Positions 45,655 through 58,258 are shown, numbered from the stretch's first letter. The stretch: 64,000 nt of DNA from Stachybotrys elegans (GCA_020746835.1 JAGPNK010000008.1:1922001-1986000); one strand, 5' to 3'. The notes: generated by a model from the letters alone, not told the origin. Made by a program: numbers and translations.

Positions 45655-47033
45655 CTAGTTGGGGATGTTCGGTTTGTAGTCATCCCATTGGAAACCTGGT
45701 GCAATTTTAGTAATGTAATAAAGCCACCAAGAAAGAAACAGTAGCCAGGATTGAGCTTACACTCTTCGCAGAAACTCTCACGGTATGGGGCTTCAGGATA
45801 GATGTCCTCGTTATAGGTGGCATTCAAGGAGACTTCCCCTACGACTTCTCCTGTCTGGAGACGAACCCAAGTTTCAAACTCGCCATTGATAATACCGTCT
45901 TGCCGTAGGAGCACCTGTCGAGATCCTCTCTGCGCCTCGTACGACCCACCAAATCCAGAACGCTGTCCGAAGCAGATATTGATACCCTTGGAGTCGGGCT
46001 GCACGGGGTAACCAGGGAGAGTCTCGTCCGTCCACTTGTAGCACCATGAGTTTCCGTGCAGATGGGCTACGAAGAGTCCCATCAATCCTGGCGTCGTAAC
46101 GAGAGACTGCATGAACGGGATATCCAGGCCGCCGTAGGGGCAGGTGCCGTTTCGTACGCCATCAGAGCAGAAGCCCGCAGACTGTCCAATCTCGAAATTG
46201 GTGTTGGCTCCAGGATTCCGCTGAGGATCGACGCCGGGTCCCGTTTGGATGGCGTAGTATGCGTGGATGGGAATATGGACAAAGGCGAGAGAGGGAATGG
46301 TCCTCGTATACTTGGAAGCAATGCTCTCACGCTCCGTAACAAACCATTCAATAACACCAGGGTGAACCCAAGTCTCTCGGGTAACTTGTGCGCCCTGGTC
46401 ATTGGTTTCGTTGTAGTTGAATCCACCGCGACTGTCAAAGAACCAGATGATGAGCTCAGGCTCACAACCACACCCAGATGGACAGTCTGCTCCAAATACG
46501 GGCAGATAGTAGTTGGTCACGCCGACACGCTGATGATCCGACAGCATCGACCGCGTGCGAGCGTTGGGGTATCGCTGCTCTCTGGCGAACACGTCCTCCA
46601 CATTGCGGGCTCTGTTCGACTCGTGGTTTCCATACAGCATGGCCCATGTCAAATTTCGCTCAAGGAAGGGGGTGAGAGCCTGGTCGAGGTATCCAGTGCT
46701 GTTAGACATGAGGTTGTCACGTGAAATTGTGTCGCCATTGATGACGACAAAGTCTGCCGTCTCTGCATCCAGAATACCTGCAACTGTCCTGGTCGTGAGA
46801 GCATCTTGAGTAGGGCCGTATGTTGCGGGGGCTAGATGCAATGGTCAACAACTCATATCACTGGGATTCTCGGATTCATCGGACATGCCTTCGCCATAGT
46901 GAAGATCCTCAAAGATGGCAATCTGGAATGTCCCCTCGGGACTAAAGGTAAGAGCCTCTCCGATGCCATTGCTTCGGGTGGCTGCAATTGCCCAGCCAAA
47001 GGAGGCTACCAGATATGGAACATGGAACCTCAT
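45655..47033 (-). CDS. Secreted calcineurin-like metallophosphoesterase (Dcr2/purple acid phosphatase-like)
   Basis: Exons 46889-47033, 45761-46831, 45655-45695 on the minus strand (418 aa). A signal peptide (about 1-20) precedes metal-binding motifs in order: DLH (EDLHYGE), GD (VVINGDTIS), GNHE (LYGNHES), VHIPIHAY and the final AHLHGN. Together they complete the dinuclear metal centre. N-glycosylation sequons are present (NST, NLT, NET, NGT, NAT). Intron 1 (46832-46888) has a GC donor, AAG/GCATGT, with TAG acceptor; no GT donor gives the right phase. The last exon gives FQWDDYKPNIPN. Such enzymes hydrolyse phosphomonoesters outside the cell or in the vacuole; substrate unknown. Confidence 0.86.
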
Positions 47034-47448
47034 ATCGTCAAACTGTGGCCAATCTGCTTGTAAGGAAACAAGTAGATGGTTCGAAATGAGAATGCCAGGA
47101 ACCCAAGCGAACTGTCCACCTGGGCTGGCCTCATGTTATACATTCCAGACATGCCAAGACACTCAAAGAGTTCAGAATCGGGCAGCTGTCCACGTGGGCT
47201 TAAACGGCTTGGTGAGAGTAACGGGCGAATATCCACTTCGTTCGGATGCCCTGTCACATATGATTACAAAATTCTCAACTGGCCAATAGGCGAAACGACC
47301 ACGATTTACATCAACCAATAAATAACCGAACCTTGAAAACGTGCCAACCTTCAACTCAGAACGGACCCAATTAAATGCATGTCAGCCGTGCGTTTCCGCT
47401 TAATTGTCTCCGGAATCTTGTGGACAGGGTCGAACTTCCTCGGAGACC
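47034..47448. promoter_or_regulatory. Intergenic region
   Basis: About 415 bp between the phosphatase start and the end of the HATPase-NOV gene (both minus strand). Probably the phosphatase promoter. No motif was assigned. Confidence 0.35.
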
Positions 47449-50400
47449 TCACGACGGTATCCCTCTATCATACACTTGATAACCAGTCGGAGATACGAAA
47501 GCCAGGACTCCCTCCAATGAGAGACGCCACGGACGCGGGTAAATCTTCACATCCGGGATGTTGTCAATATTACAAACTCGCAGCAGGATGTACGCATGCT
47601 GGGGATCAGAATCGTAACGGCGCATCTTTGACACAGACAAGGTTAGCGAGGAAGCAGCATAATTGCACGGGGTCGCAGATACATACCATGGACAGCTGAT
47701 TCTGGCTTACATGGAATGGCTCACTGCAAGCTCCGGTGGTCGTCTTGACCTCTAGGTGGTATGTCGTACTTCGTGACCATCCTCCATCGGTATTCATGCC
47801 TGCTTGTTGTAGAAAGGCACTCATCTGGCCGTCGCTGTCGACAAAAGTGAAATCAGAAAAGCCCCTCTCGTGCATCTGAAAAGCCGGGTGGCCAGCATCA
47901 ATCCTCAGCTTGCTAGTCCAATTCTCGAACGTCCACCCACGAATCCGTTGTTCAAAAAGGGTATGTATCTACGACGAGGTGGTTAGTCTGGCGATCTGAG
48001 AATTTGAGCACTGCATGAGGGGCTCACAAAGTATTCTCCGAGGTAACCAATTTCTCTATTTCTGACCTGTTCGCTGGTTGGAGGTGAGGTCTGGATTAAC
48101 GGCGCATCGATGATTTGAACATCTTCGCTCTCAACCCTGTGGTCCAGCTGGCTCTCTGTCTCTGACAGAGTAGCCAAGTCGATCGTGACCTGCTGTTCAG
48201 GCACTTGGGACTGGTGGTGTCTCTCGCCCCTTAACCGAGCATGCGAGGCCCCTCGCGCGATATGATCTCTTGATATCCGAAATTGCCTAGCATTGCTAGC
48301 GACAGATTGCTGGCGTTGCTGGAAAGAAGGTACGAGATCTCGCAACCGGAACTGGTCTTCAATGCTTAATGTGATAGATCTTGGAGCTCTCGATGTCGTC
48401 GGACGTGTTGCAGCTGGAGAGGCTGGAGAAACTGGAGGAACCCGTGGAGCTGAATGCGCTGAGGGTGCTGAGGGTGCTGAGGGCGCTCGAGGAAATGTTG
48501 GTATTGTTGGTGACCTCGTGATAGCTGGTTGTGGGCCACGTATCTCTGACGTTTCTTGCAAAAGCTCTAAGGCCACTCTATCTGGGAGATAACGATCGTT
48601 AGAAATCATAATTTCTGCGAGGTCTTCCAGAGGCGCACACAGCAATGAGTTGACTATGTTTTTATCCTCGGGCCGTATAGAACACTGCTGGCAAAAGAAC
48701 TCGGAGAGCATGAAGGTGACGTTGTACCCCTTCGATTGCGGTATTCTCTCACGAAAGTAAACATTGGTTAGCCCCGAAGTCTCCTGAAAGGTCACCATGC
48801 TGTTGTCTTCTTCAGTTGTGATTGTTCCCAGGCGTCTTGTGATGACAATTGATGGCACAATCCAGGTACGGAGTTGCACAATATCTTCACTTTGAGTGAC
48901 ATTTTGCCTGTTGCCAAGGCTGTGGTCGGTTAGCGATTGAACCTATTAGCGCAAACAGTGTTCGGTAACTGAATGTGTTCAACTTACCATGCGATGCACC
49001 GTAGCCGTATTCTAAGGTCCTTCTCCTTTGCCAAGTCACGAATGACGAGCCCACGTGGCTCCACCTTCTCTTCGACAACAGAGGATAGATACTTTGGTCG
49101 ACAGCCGAGCTTGGAAAGAACAGCACAAAATGCTTTATTATCTCTCACAGGCAGATCAAGCAGATCAACTTTGCTGCGGTAGGCTGTGTCCAGAGTCAAT
49201 CGATCTGCGATGTACCAGTTCTCGTCCTGTAGTATAGAGCGAAGAACTACTCTCGGCTCCGTAGCATCCTCTGCAACTGTCGCTTTGATGATGGGGAACA
49301 CACGCGCATGTCTTAGGCGCAGAAATTGAGTCGTCGTAAACATATGGTCATCTCCTGAGTATTCTTGGAGAGTCCCAAGGAGCTCTTTGAACCGCTGCAT
49401 TGTATCGTCTAGGCTGCTCTCTTGTAGAGAGCAAAATTCGTTCACCACGTGTTCGATGGTGGCGGATGACACACCCAAGAGCTCGCAGAATAGGGTTCGA
49501 CACTCGCCATAACGGTTTGACAGTTTCGTTACAAGCTTCAAAACGGCCGGGGCGTTCCAGACGCAGGACTTGTGCGAAACCCATTCAGGGTGCGGCCTGG
49601 TGATGAACACCAGTGGCTTGGATTCAAACGCGTTTCTGAGAGATGTGAGTATTAGCTTCACGGCATTATAGCAGGACTTCATACAGGATGTCTGCCTCAT
49701 CAGCACTTGAATTTGCTTGCAGACTAAGCCCTCTGTAGCATTCCTCAACCATGTTTCTCTCAACCGACGATACTGGAAGTCTAGACAAGGCGTCGAGCTC
49801 TTGCAAGCGAGTAGCTGTCGTCGGGGATATTGTGATGTTAAAGCGGGAGAGAAAAGTCCAGTCCATGCTAGTAGGCAGATCAGCAAACAAAATATGTGGA
49901 CATGCTTGCCGGAGCGAGCGAGTTGGTACAGCTGTCTCAGCCAGGATGCAATGCGACCCGTCCATGCACTTGACCGTTAACTGCGGCACCTCGCTCAAGA
50001 GCCGAGGATGAAGCCGATCATTGTCGCAATCGGCTTTGACAACATGGAGAAGGTCAACTACGTCAGTATCTCTCAGGAACAACCACTCGGGAGTAAGCTG
50101 AGAGTCGCGAACGAGAACTGGAAGTGTAGAGACACCTTGGGCCTCCACCAACCACCGATGGAATGCGCCCCTTGTCATCCAATCATCGCCGCATATGGCA
50201 CGCTCATAGCGCTCATCCAGAAGAAAGAATGGGCTCCTGGCCACATCCTTGTATTTGTTGACGACTTGTGAGCCTTCCAGACTTGTAGTGACGTAGACCT
50301 GGTCTTTTCGACAAGATACCTCTCCATGCCAACTCACAACAAAATATATGCTTGGGGGACTTGCTTCCAGATAAAGCGATCTGTGTCGAAAAAGATATGC

Positions 50401-52330
50401 TGTATCGGTTATCATATCCGAGACGTTTCGATGTCTCATGCTTGATGGAGTACCAGAGTGAAGCTCTCCAATCAATTCGCACACCTGTCGGGTAGTATAA
50501 GTTGGGATGCCCAAGAATTGGTAGAATGACCTCCTAATAGGGTCTTGGGATGCATGTTCATCAACGAGATATATGGATATGCCTTCTGGGACATGCTCAT
50601 CGTCGATATCAGAGGTAAGATATAACTGATCTGTGCGTGCATCAACCCAAGACCCGTCCACGAGGGGGACTATGGGAAGCGTCACGAGGTATTGCCGCAG
50701 GTCTGTCTCTCCGCTGAACAAGGAAGCCATATGTCGGTGCCATTCGTTTGACTTGTTGCTCAACTCAGCAGGGCCGTTGTCTTCCAGCCATGTCGCCAGC
50801 TGTTCAACCAAATCCGAGACACTAAGGGTTCGCATTCCGATGAGTCGAAGCTCATCGTAGGCTTTGTCGTAATTGAAGGACAAATGTGTCTTTTTAAGCG
50901 ATGGACAATCAAATAGAGGTTCAGCTCCAAATCGAAATCTTTTCGGGACATAGCGAAGGTTCACAGCCTTGTAGTATGGGGCCGTGGGATCGCGGGATTG
51001 GATGATGGGTTGCAAACCAATATCCCGAATTATCGCCTTATGTAGCAAGTTCCAGAAGAGTTCCCCGCTCTCGTGATGCTTGATATACTTTGGCCACATA
51101 TAGCGTAAAGACTCGGGTCCCCCAGAGCTAGCAGTTGCAAACCGGCGAATTGCTTCCGAAAACGCCTGCACAACTTCGCGCCGAATAGCATCATTCCAAT
51201 CCCGGTCATATTCGAGACAGTCCCGGCTAGCAACGACGATAAAATCTGCGTGTATAAGGAACTATGGGCAGTCTGGTTACTCCGTATCCAAAATCGTATG
51301 AGTTCTGTCACTTACATAGAAACCATAGTCGTTAATCGGCAGAAAAGCAAAGACTTTTTGTCTTTTGGTCACTGGTACGCCCAAACCCTTTACTGGGAAC
51401 GCCAGAACGACCTCGGACGCGGTGACTCCCTTGCGGTGTTTGTCCGGGGGCATGTGGTCGATAGTATGGCGTGCCATTACAAATTTCTTTTCCACTGGAA
51501 TCCCATCGCTTAGATTCGAGATGGATATGACACTGGTCTCACCAAACTGGGTGGTAAGAGACAGATCGCTTCGGACACTGTATACCTTCGTGGATTGCCG
51601 GGTTCGAATCTGCAGACGTCGAAGCTTTCTAAGAAATAGCAGGAGTTGCGGTTCTATGTCTCGTAGGTCTCGCTCGATTCTGTCGTGGACCTTCATGCTC
51701 TTCAGCTCCAGGAGAAACTGAGTATGGTTCTGTAGGCGCTGCGCTGCTGGGAATTGGGAATGAATCGGTACAAGAATGCCGGCCAGCTCCTTTTGGTCGA
51801 ACTTGAACTCATAGTAGCCACTGGCTACATGCACAACTTCTGCAGCCTTGAAAACGGACTTGAAGCCGATGCCCTTCTCTCCAATGAAACCTTTGCGGCC
51901 ACCGTGTGCAGATTTCTTTGTGCTTCTACCCACAAGGGTTATGGCACGCAGATTAGCATACGTAAAGCCGACTTCGTTGCAATCGGAACGGAGGTACGAA
52001 ACACTGCCCTCTGAAGACAGGGTAAAGTTCAGGCTAGCTGTTTCTCCATTGGGAAACTCGTTGTCGTCGGCATTTTGAATAAGTTCGAGCATAAAATGGC
52101 AGGAATCTCTGTACAGTTGCTCGGCAATGCTGCGTTCCGTTAGGGCTTAGCATGGAAGCTCTCCTTCGCACGTACATTTCTAGCGACCCTTGGAGACTGG
52201 ACATGAGGCCGGACTCTGGATCCAGTTGGCCATGACCGCATAGATCTTGGCGGCGTGTCTCTATCTGAGCATCTGCCTCTGCCTTGGAACTCGCTGATCC
52301 ATCCATTGTAGTCAAGATGTGATTGTCCAT
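47449..52330 (-). CDS. GHKL (HSP90/sacsin-type) ATPase with C-terminal NO VEIN (DUF3883) domain
   Basis: Seven exons on the minus strand: 52176-52330, 51316-52129, 49685-51261, 48988-49635, 48028-48919, 47687-47968, 47449-47625 (1514 aa). Each junction restores family motifs, for example DYGFY/FLIHADFIVVASR. The N-terminal ATPase shows LIQNADD (69-74 region; Asn/Asp Mg-ATP site), ITLVGRSTK and the lid GEKGIGFKSVF (135-145), as in sacsin and histidine-kinase-like ATPases. A long middle follows, then a disordered Ala/Pro/Ser linker (encoded about 48380-48520). The last 150 residues are a DUF3883/NOV_C domain with FSDF, LEVKTT (1434-1439) and HVSQNQL, an arrangement like a PD-(D/E)xK nuclease core (D1401, E1435, K1437). 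In plants NO VEIN acts in development; fungal roles are unknown. No signal or TM. Chaperone- or nuclease-like action is inferred. Confidence 0.85.
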
Positions 52331-53471
52331 GTTGATGATTTAGATGATCGTAAAAATGATGTCAACCCAATCGATGGGTCAGTTGGCTGATGGGTTTGTG
52401 ACTGTGGTCACACGCTGTGAAGAGCTTCCCAGCCACCTCAATTGACCGGGATCTTCCGTGACATGAGGTATTAAAGGAAGATGCACGATCCATCCACTCT
52501 AACACCAGGGTGGGATATCCGTAGCTTAGTGGATTGGCGGCTGCTTTTTCTATGCGAGAAGATATGGCGATATGATGGATAAGGTGGTGGGAGTGCCCCG
52601 GGTATGAACATGATTACATATATCATGGCCAATGGCTATACATTGTGTAGTTTTTACAGTTCTTTGCAGCTTCTGAAGGCTGAGCAGGATGCCAGGGTTT
52701 CGTTTCCGGGGCACAGGTGGCAGGGCAGACCCTCAAGTCGGCCTTTGACGGGGCGCAGCCGGAGTTAGTGCTTCAGCTCGGCCAAGTCACAACCAATCAT
52801 TTAGCCGCTTTACGGATTAGGAAATCTTCAACTACCAACTGCATTCCGCCCGCCAGAAGCTATTACCAATCAGGCGATATTACAAGACCGTTCAGGGGTC
52901 GATGTAGCAGGCACCCGTTGAGGATTCAGGTTGTTCATGCACCGCAATATTTACCTCTGAATGTGCCTGGCCGGACCAGGTCCTGCGAAGCAGTAAGCAC
53001 GAGCAAATGATGGACTATTGGTTGACCCAACATACGGAGACAGCCCCCATATGCGGATGATTCTTACAGCCACCCACACCCTGTTGCTTGGTGCGTCATT
53101 GTTAGCGCAGCACAAGTAGCCTTTTTTGCTTCTCTTTTCCATGACCTTCCGTACAATCAGATGGCTTTGTCGGTTGGTGAATGCTGGATTAAACTGTGCT
53201 ATGCAGATATTGAAGCGAACATCTCTTCATGTCTTGCTACACGCTATTATCCCGAGACATCCTAGTCTGTTCTCCCTTTTGTCCAGGAGCCTAGTTTCGG
53301 TTGAATCGCCTTGTTTCTTCATGTCCGAAACCACACACAAACGTCAAATCGCGCGAGATGGATTATCTAGGACTTTTGAGGCCATAGCAAGATATTGGGC
53401 CGATTCCCACATTGATGCAGGTTCCACAGTAGCGAATTCACTTTTTTTTCTAATTCCGTGATCTGGATGAT
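52331..53471. promoter_or_regulatory. Intergenic region
   Basis: About 1.1 kb between the HATPase-NOV gene start and the MFS gene end. A 111-aa plus-strand frame (53126-53461) lacks any family feature and was not called. No repeat or RNA gene was seen. Confidence 0.35.
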
Positions 53472-55286
53472 CTAACTGGCAGCCCGCCTGCTCCATCGAC
53501 GAATTTCCTCACCGTACTTAGCCTGTTAGTCTACGTTACACATCACAGGCAAGGATAAACGCACATGATAGAATATGAAGGGGGCAGGTACGAATAATAT
53601 CGCGAGCCCTCCCAGGAGAGAGTTTCCTGGTCCTATGCCTAGTTGACCGAACAGAGAGTGTGCCTAACTGTATGAGTGACTGTGCAAGCGAAGATAAACA
53701 GCCGCGTGGCTACTTACAAAAAGCGGAAAACTGGCACCGAAAGAAGCTCGGAACAGAGTGCTTCCAGCAAAGACAGACGCGGCAACATGTGCGTAAGTTA
53801 TGCCCAGATATGTGAAGAGTGGGTTGAACAAGGTGACAATTCCAATGGAAAATAACCCGGAGCCAATTACCGGTACGATCCAGTGGACTTCCCCTCTTGA
53901 AGTCCACCCAAATACAAACAGGCAAATAGGGAGCGCGAGGCACCCAACAAACATGGGTGGCAGTACCATCTCGGGCTTGAAGTCCTTGGAGGTGAGATCC
54001 GGCGCAAGGCATTTTCGAATCCATAGGAGGTAGAGGGGTACAGTAATGGCCGCAAAGACGAGGATTCCAAGAAACACGAGCCCCTGTTGTTGTAGCGTGA
54101 AGCCGTAAATGCCGCCGAAAACTAGCGGGAATGACTCGAACCAGATAAACAGTATTCCGTATAACAGACCAGCGTACAAGTTCATGAGTAGAACGATGGG
54201 TTCAAAGAAGGTGAGTGTGAATGCCCTTGATAGCATGCTTAGGTTGTCCTTGAGTGTGTGGTTTCGTGCATCAATCTCGAACTGGCTTTGTAGGCGATGG
54301 TTGCCAGTCAACTGCCTGAATCTCTTGGCTCGGTTGTAGAGAATATTTGACGCACTCGTCTCGGGGAATAAGAAGAACATGATGATGAGGACCAAGCTGC
54401 ACAGGAAGGTAAACGCCCAGATGGTCCATCGCCAGCCCATTGCTGGGGCCAGGAACCCTCCAATGATCGGACCGAGCACTGGCCCTAGAATACCTGCCGA
54501 CGACCAAATGCAGAGTAGATACGGGACTTGGGCTGGAGGATAGATATCTGTGATTGTACCGCCTCCAGTGGCCAGACACGGACTTCCACAGAAGCCGGTG
54601 ATCCATCGAAAAACGAGGAATACGGTGATGTTGGGTGCGAAGCCGACAGGCAGCTGGAACAGAATGAATGCCAAGAGCGTCCAGAAGAATATGCCGCTGC
54701 GCCCAAGTTTCGGCATCTCGGATAGAGGAGACCAAAGCATCGGACCGAATCCGTAGCCTCTAGAAAGCTGCTGGTTAGTCTGATCAATTTGGGGGTTGAG
54801 GTATCTTCTCACAATGTGAAGAGAGAAAGGCCCAGGATGGCGATAGTTTCGTCAACCTCAAACTCTTGCATGAGCCCAGCGGCCCCTGGCACATATATTG
54901 AACTGGCAATGTATACGGCAAAATTCAATATGCACATCTGAAAGGCGATCAAGTGTTTGAAGCCGTCTGGCCAGTTTTGTGGATTCTGATAGCAAGGCTC
55001 AGCAGGTGGATGTAAAAAAGAAAAGTAACGAACGTACCTCTGGATCATCTGGTCCGTACCAGCCAACGATTTGATCCCCTCCGTCGTCGGCTTGATCTGC
55101 CTTACGAGTCTCAATCTGTCGGCCCTCCACGACTCCCGTGCTTTCAGATGGGTTGGTAGTCGGCTGGTTTGGTAACGAGGCTGTCCACAGGGTATGGTCA
55201 ATCTCATCCGGATATTTGAAGTACCTGTTTCTTGTAACCAGACGCACAAGCTGGCCAAAAACGGAGCTGCGCAGGTGGATATCCAT
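53472..55286 (-). CDS. MFS transporter (DHA1 drug:H+ antiporter type)
   Basis: Five exons on the minus strand: 55038-55286, 54813-54985, 53718-54759, 53565-53663, 53472-53522 (537 aa). The hydrophilic N-terminus ends VGWYGPDDPENPQNWP, the DHA1 signature before TM1. The TM2-3 loop reads WSPLSEMPKLGRSGIF (motif A-like). PCLATGGGTITDIYPP and GWRWTIW mark TM4-6. Twelve TM helices are counted, with a cytosolic tail EEIRRWSRRAAS. Exports drugs or metabolites at the plasma membrane (family knowledge). It is head-to-head (1.1 kb) with an acyl-CoA-synthetase-like gene, so it may export that pathway's product; inferred from position. Confidence 0.88.
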
Positions 55287-56390
55287 GGTGCTTATGCTTA
55301 TTGTAGCTTAAAGCTTAAATGATTCTTCGGCTTGTTGCTTTGATGGTGCGAGAGGAGAGAGGAGAGGGAGCTCAAGGGCAAGGTCAACCAACCTTTAAAT
55401 AACCTTCATTGATTACCTGCGGGAATTGGCCTAATGGTTATAATAGGTAAACAGACAGTGGAATACTAAACTACGAAGAAAAGCAAGGCATTCTGCAGCA
55501 ACTGATGCATATTTCTAAAAAGAGGGTTGCAATGCTCTGAAGCTATCCCTGGCTTGAGTCCCAGCCTAAGCCGTAAAAGTCGGATTTGGACACGATCAGC
55601 ATTCTTCTTACCCTGAAGGGCACACCATCTCCACTGCTTAGTGGGATCTGGATACCTTCACTCTTCCCAGACATGCACAATTCCACGGACTCATGAAGGA
55701 GAGTCGGATTTTTGCGGTATTTCATAACCTAAACGCCGCTAAAGACCGTTAAGTCCAGGAGATTTGTCGTTTCTCCGTCTCCTGCATGGCGAGGAGTGAC
55801 ATCGAGCTTATATTGACGTGGAGGATCGGCAAATCGTGTGTGACCGGGGGCAACTTGTGCGAACTTGGATAACAGGCGATGGAGCCAAAAACGCAATTGA
55901 TCCAATCTCTTTATTTGATAGTCCAACTTACTCCAACTCCTAGCCAACTGCTACGAGGCCCACTACACCGACAGAAGCAGCAGCTCCGTCGCACATTGAT
56001 TCACAACAATACAAGCCAGTCAATCGTCACTGCCCATTTGGTCCAACCACTCACCCAGTAGACATCCACCCACGAGATCTTGGCGCATCAGTAATTAGCG
56101 TTGAACTGGCGCAGGGAACAAGGGAGCGCATCAGTAATCAGCCCCAACCAGCTTCCAGCTTTGGTGGCGAGCTCACAACAGGGATATTGACTGGCCAATG
56201 GTCTGTCCAGCAACCAACAAGTGCGGAGAAGCAGATAGCATGGTTGCCGAGGCATAATGTTCCCAGCGTTTGAATGATAAGGTCCGAATGACCACCATCC
56301 GCCCCCAACTACTCTGGCCGATTGGCGCATCTTCTGTCGCGACATAACGGCTGTGTCTAACCAAGGCGGTACCAGTCAGAACCAACCATC
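55287..56390. promoter_or_regulatory. Divergent region between transporter and ligase-like gene
   Basis: About 1.1 kb. A 13-nt direct repeat GCGCATCAGTAAT occurs at 56083-56095 and 56126-56138, and GGCGCATC recurs at about 56320. A tRNA-like D-arm stretch near 55419 does not fold into a tRNA. Likely a shared promoter. Confidence 0.4.
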
Positions 56391-58258
56391 ATGACGTACA
56401 ATGAAGGAAATGCGGTCGAAATCCCGAGCTTCGATCTTTTGACGTTGCTGTTCGGTACGAGAAACCTATCACCACTCCCAAATCCTCTACTGACCGCCGC
56501 AGACTCCAAGCATTGTCTCGCCAAAGAGGACACGCCCATTCATGCGGAGGCAAGGGACCCGGAGCGAGTAATCACCAAGCGTCGCGCCCGCGACCTCACC
56601 AAGCAGTTCGCCCACTTCCTGCGCCACGAGTATGGCATAGGCAGCGACGGCCCCGGAAAGGACGTTGTCGTCGCCGTGTCGACGGGCCAGATGGCTTCGG
56701 CGTGTCTCTTCTACGGCGTAATTGCCGCTGATGGCGTGTACTCGGCTGCCTCGCCCATGGGCACTCCTTCGGACCTCGCCAGGCAGATCAAGGACGGCCC
56801 TGCGAAGCTGCTAGTCTGCAGCAGGGACATTGTCAAGGTTGCGCTGGCGGCGGCAGACTTGGCCGGGCTGCCCCGTGATAGGGTCCTTGTTCTTGAATCG
56901 CACCCGGAGGTCAAGCTGGAGTCGCATGATGGAGTCAAAGCTTGTGATTTTAAGAGAAGCTTGGACTGGAGAGTCATTACCGATCCGCATGAGCTCGAAC
57001 ATAGCAAAGTGTGTATCTTGTATTCGTCGGGAACCACTGGTCTTCCCAAAGGTTGGTTGTTCCATGATATCACTACCGGAATATCACTGCCGGAATATCA
57101 CTGATACAGCAATAGGTGTCCTCGTGTCCCATTTGAACCTCGTGGCAGAGGCAGACATTGTCATTCAGCTTCGGCGGCCTATCTACGAACAATGGGCCAA
57201 GGAAGGCAAACCATTTCCGCAGAGAACGCTCGGCCACCTCCCTGTCGCCCACATTGCAGGTATCCAAGGCTATTTCGTGAACCAGTTTTATGACGGCGGC
57301 ATCGTATACTGGATGCCAAGTTTCAACTTTGACGACTTTGTGCGGTACACGGCCAGTCTGAAGCTCACCAATTTTTTCACCGTGCCTCCCATCCTGATGG
57401 CCATCGCCAAGCATCCCGGCGTCACGGACCAGTTTAAGCACGTGAGAGCCATGATGACGGGAGCAGCGCCCATGAATGCGGATCTGCAGAAGGCTGCGAG
57501 CGAGAAGTTCCCTCAGACGGAGATTGTGCAGACGTGGGGCCTGAGTGAGACGACGGGCTCGGCCACGTACTGTCCTCCCAATAAGCCTGTTGTTTTCGGC
57601 AGTATTAGCCCTCTAATGCCGAATATCCTGCTGCGGTATGTTATGTTCCATTGGCCTTACGGAAAGAGACTGACCAGCTTCAAGGCTTGTAGATGAGGAT
57701 GGAAACGAAGTGCCTGATGGTGAACCTGGCGAGGCGCTCGTCAAGGGCCCTACCATCAGCAAAGGCTACCACAACAACCCCATGGCAAATGAAGTAGGCT
57801 ACACCAAGGATGGATGGCTCAAGACTGGTGATGTTATCCGGATGGAGGGCATATACCCATTCGTCGTGGATAGGAAAAAGGTGAATAGCACTTGAGTGTG
57901 TGCTTGATCGCGCTAACATGAGCAGGAACTCATCAAGTACAAGGGCCTGCAAGTCGCCCCTGCCGAGCTGGAAGGTCTCATTGCATCTCACGATGCCGTA
58001 GCGGACGCCGGCGTCATCGGCGTGCCCTGGCAAGACACCGAGGCTCCCAGGGCCTATGTCGTGCTGCAGCCTTCAGCAAAGGGCAAGGTCTCGGCCGAGG
58101 ATATCGAGGCGTGGGTCGCCTCCAAGGTCGCCAACTACAAGAAGCTGCGGGGAGGCGTCGCGCTCGTCGATGAGGTGCCACGGAGCCCAAGCGGCAAGAT
58201 TCTCCGAAAGGAGCTGCGCGAACTTCAGAAGAAGGAGTCAAGACAATCCAAGCTTTAG
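56391..58258 (+). CDS. Peroxisomal acyl-CoA synthetase / 4-coumarate-CoA ligase-like enzyme
   Basis: Exons 56391-57051, 57116-57635, 57685-57880, 57926-58258 (569 aa). Adenylate-forming enzyme: it activates a carboxylic acid with ATP to an acyl-AMP, then to a CoA thioester. Motifs in order: YSSGTTGLPKG (A3 P-loop, interrupted by intron 1), the LPVAHIAG region, MMTGAAPM, TWGLSETTG (A5), KTGDV, DRKKELIKYKGLQVAPAELE (hinge) and PRSPSGKILRKELR with the catalytic C-terminal Lys. The protein ends SKL, a consensus PTS1, so it should be peroxisomal, fitting beta-oxidation-type or side-chain-activating roles. Substrate unknown (aromatic or medium-chain acid). Intron 1 holds a 14-bp tandem repeat. Neighbours: divergent MFS carrier and a downstream bZIP-like regulator, suggesting a small metabolic group. 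Confidence 0.88.
57067..57105 (+). repeat. 14-bp tandem repeat inside an intron
   Basis: ATATCACTACCGGA (57067-57080), ATATCACTGCCGGA (57081-57094) and a partial third copy ATATCACTGAT lie head to tail within intron 1 of the ligase-like gene. They do not touch the splice sites and make the intron slightly longer than its neighbours. Confidence 0.8.

Noticed and set aside
49665..49690. Apparent frameshift in the HATPase-NOV gene near 49670
   Set aside because: A 49-bp intron (GTATGA donor at 49684, CAG acceptor at 49636) restores the frame, so no mutation is needed.
53126..53461. 111-aa plus-strand open frame between the HATPase-NOV and MFS genes
   Set aside because: No motif, no signal or TM pattern, and no splice-linked extension; treated as chance.
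55415..55450. tRNA-like stretch (TTGGCCTAATGGTTATAATAGG)
   Set aside because: Resembles a D-arm only; no matching acceptor, anticodon or T-arm can be formed downstream.
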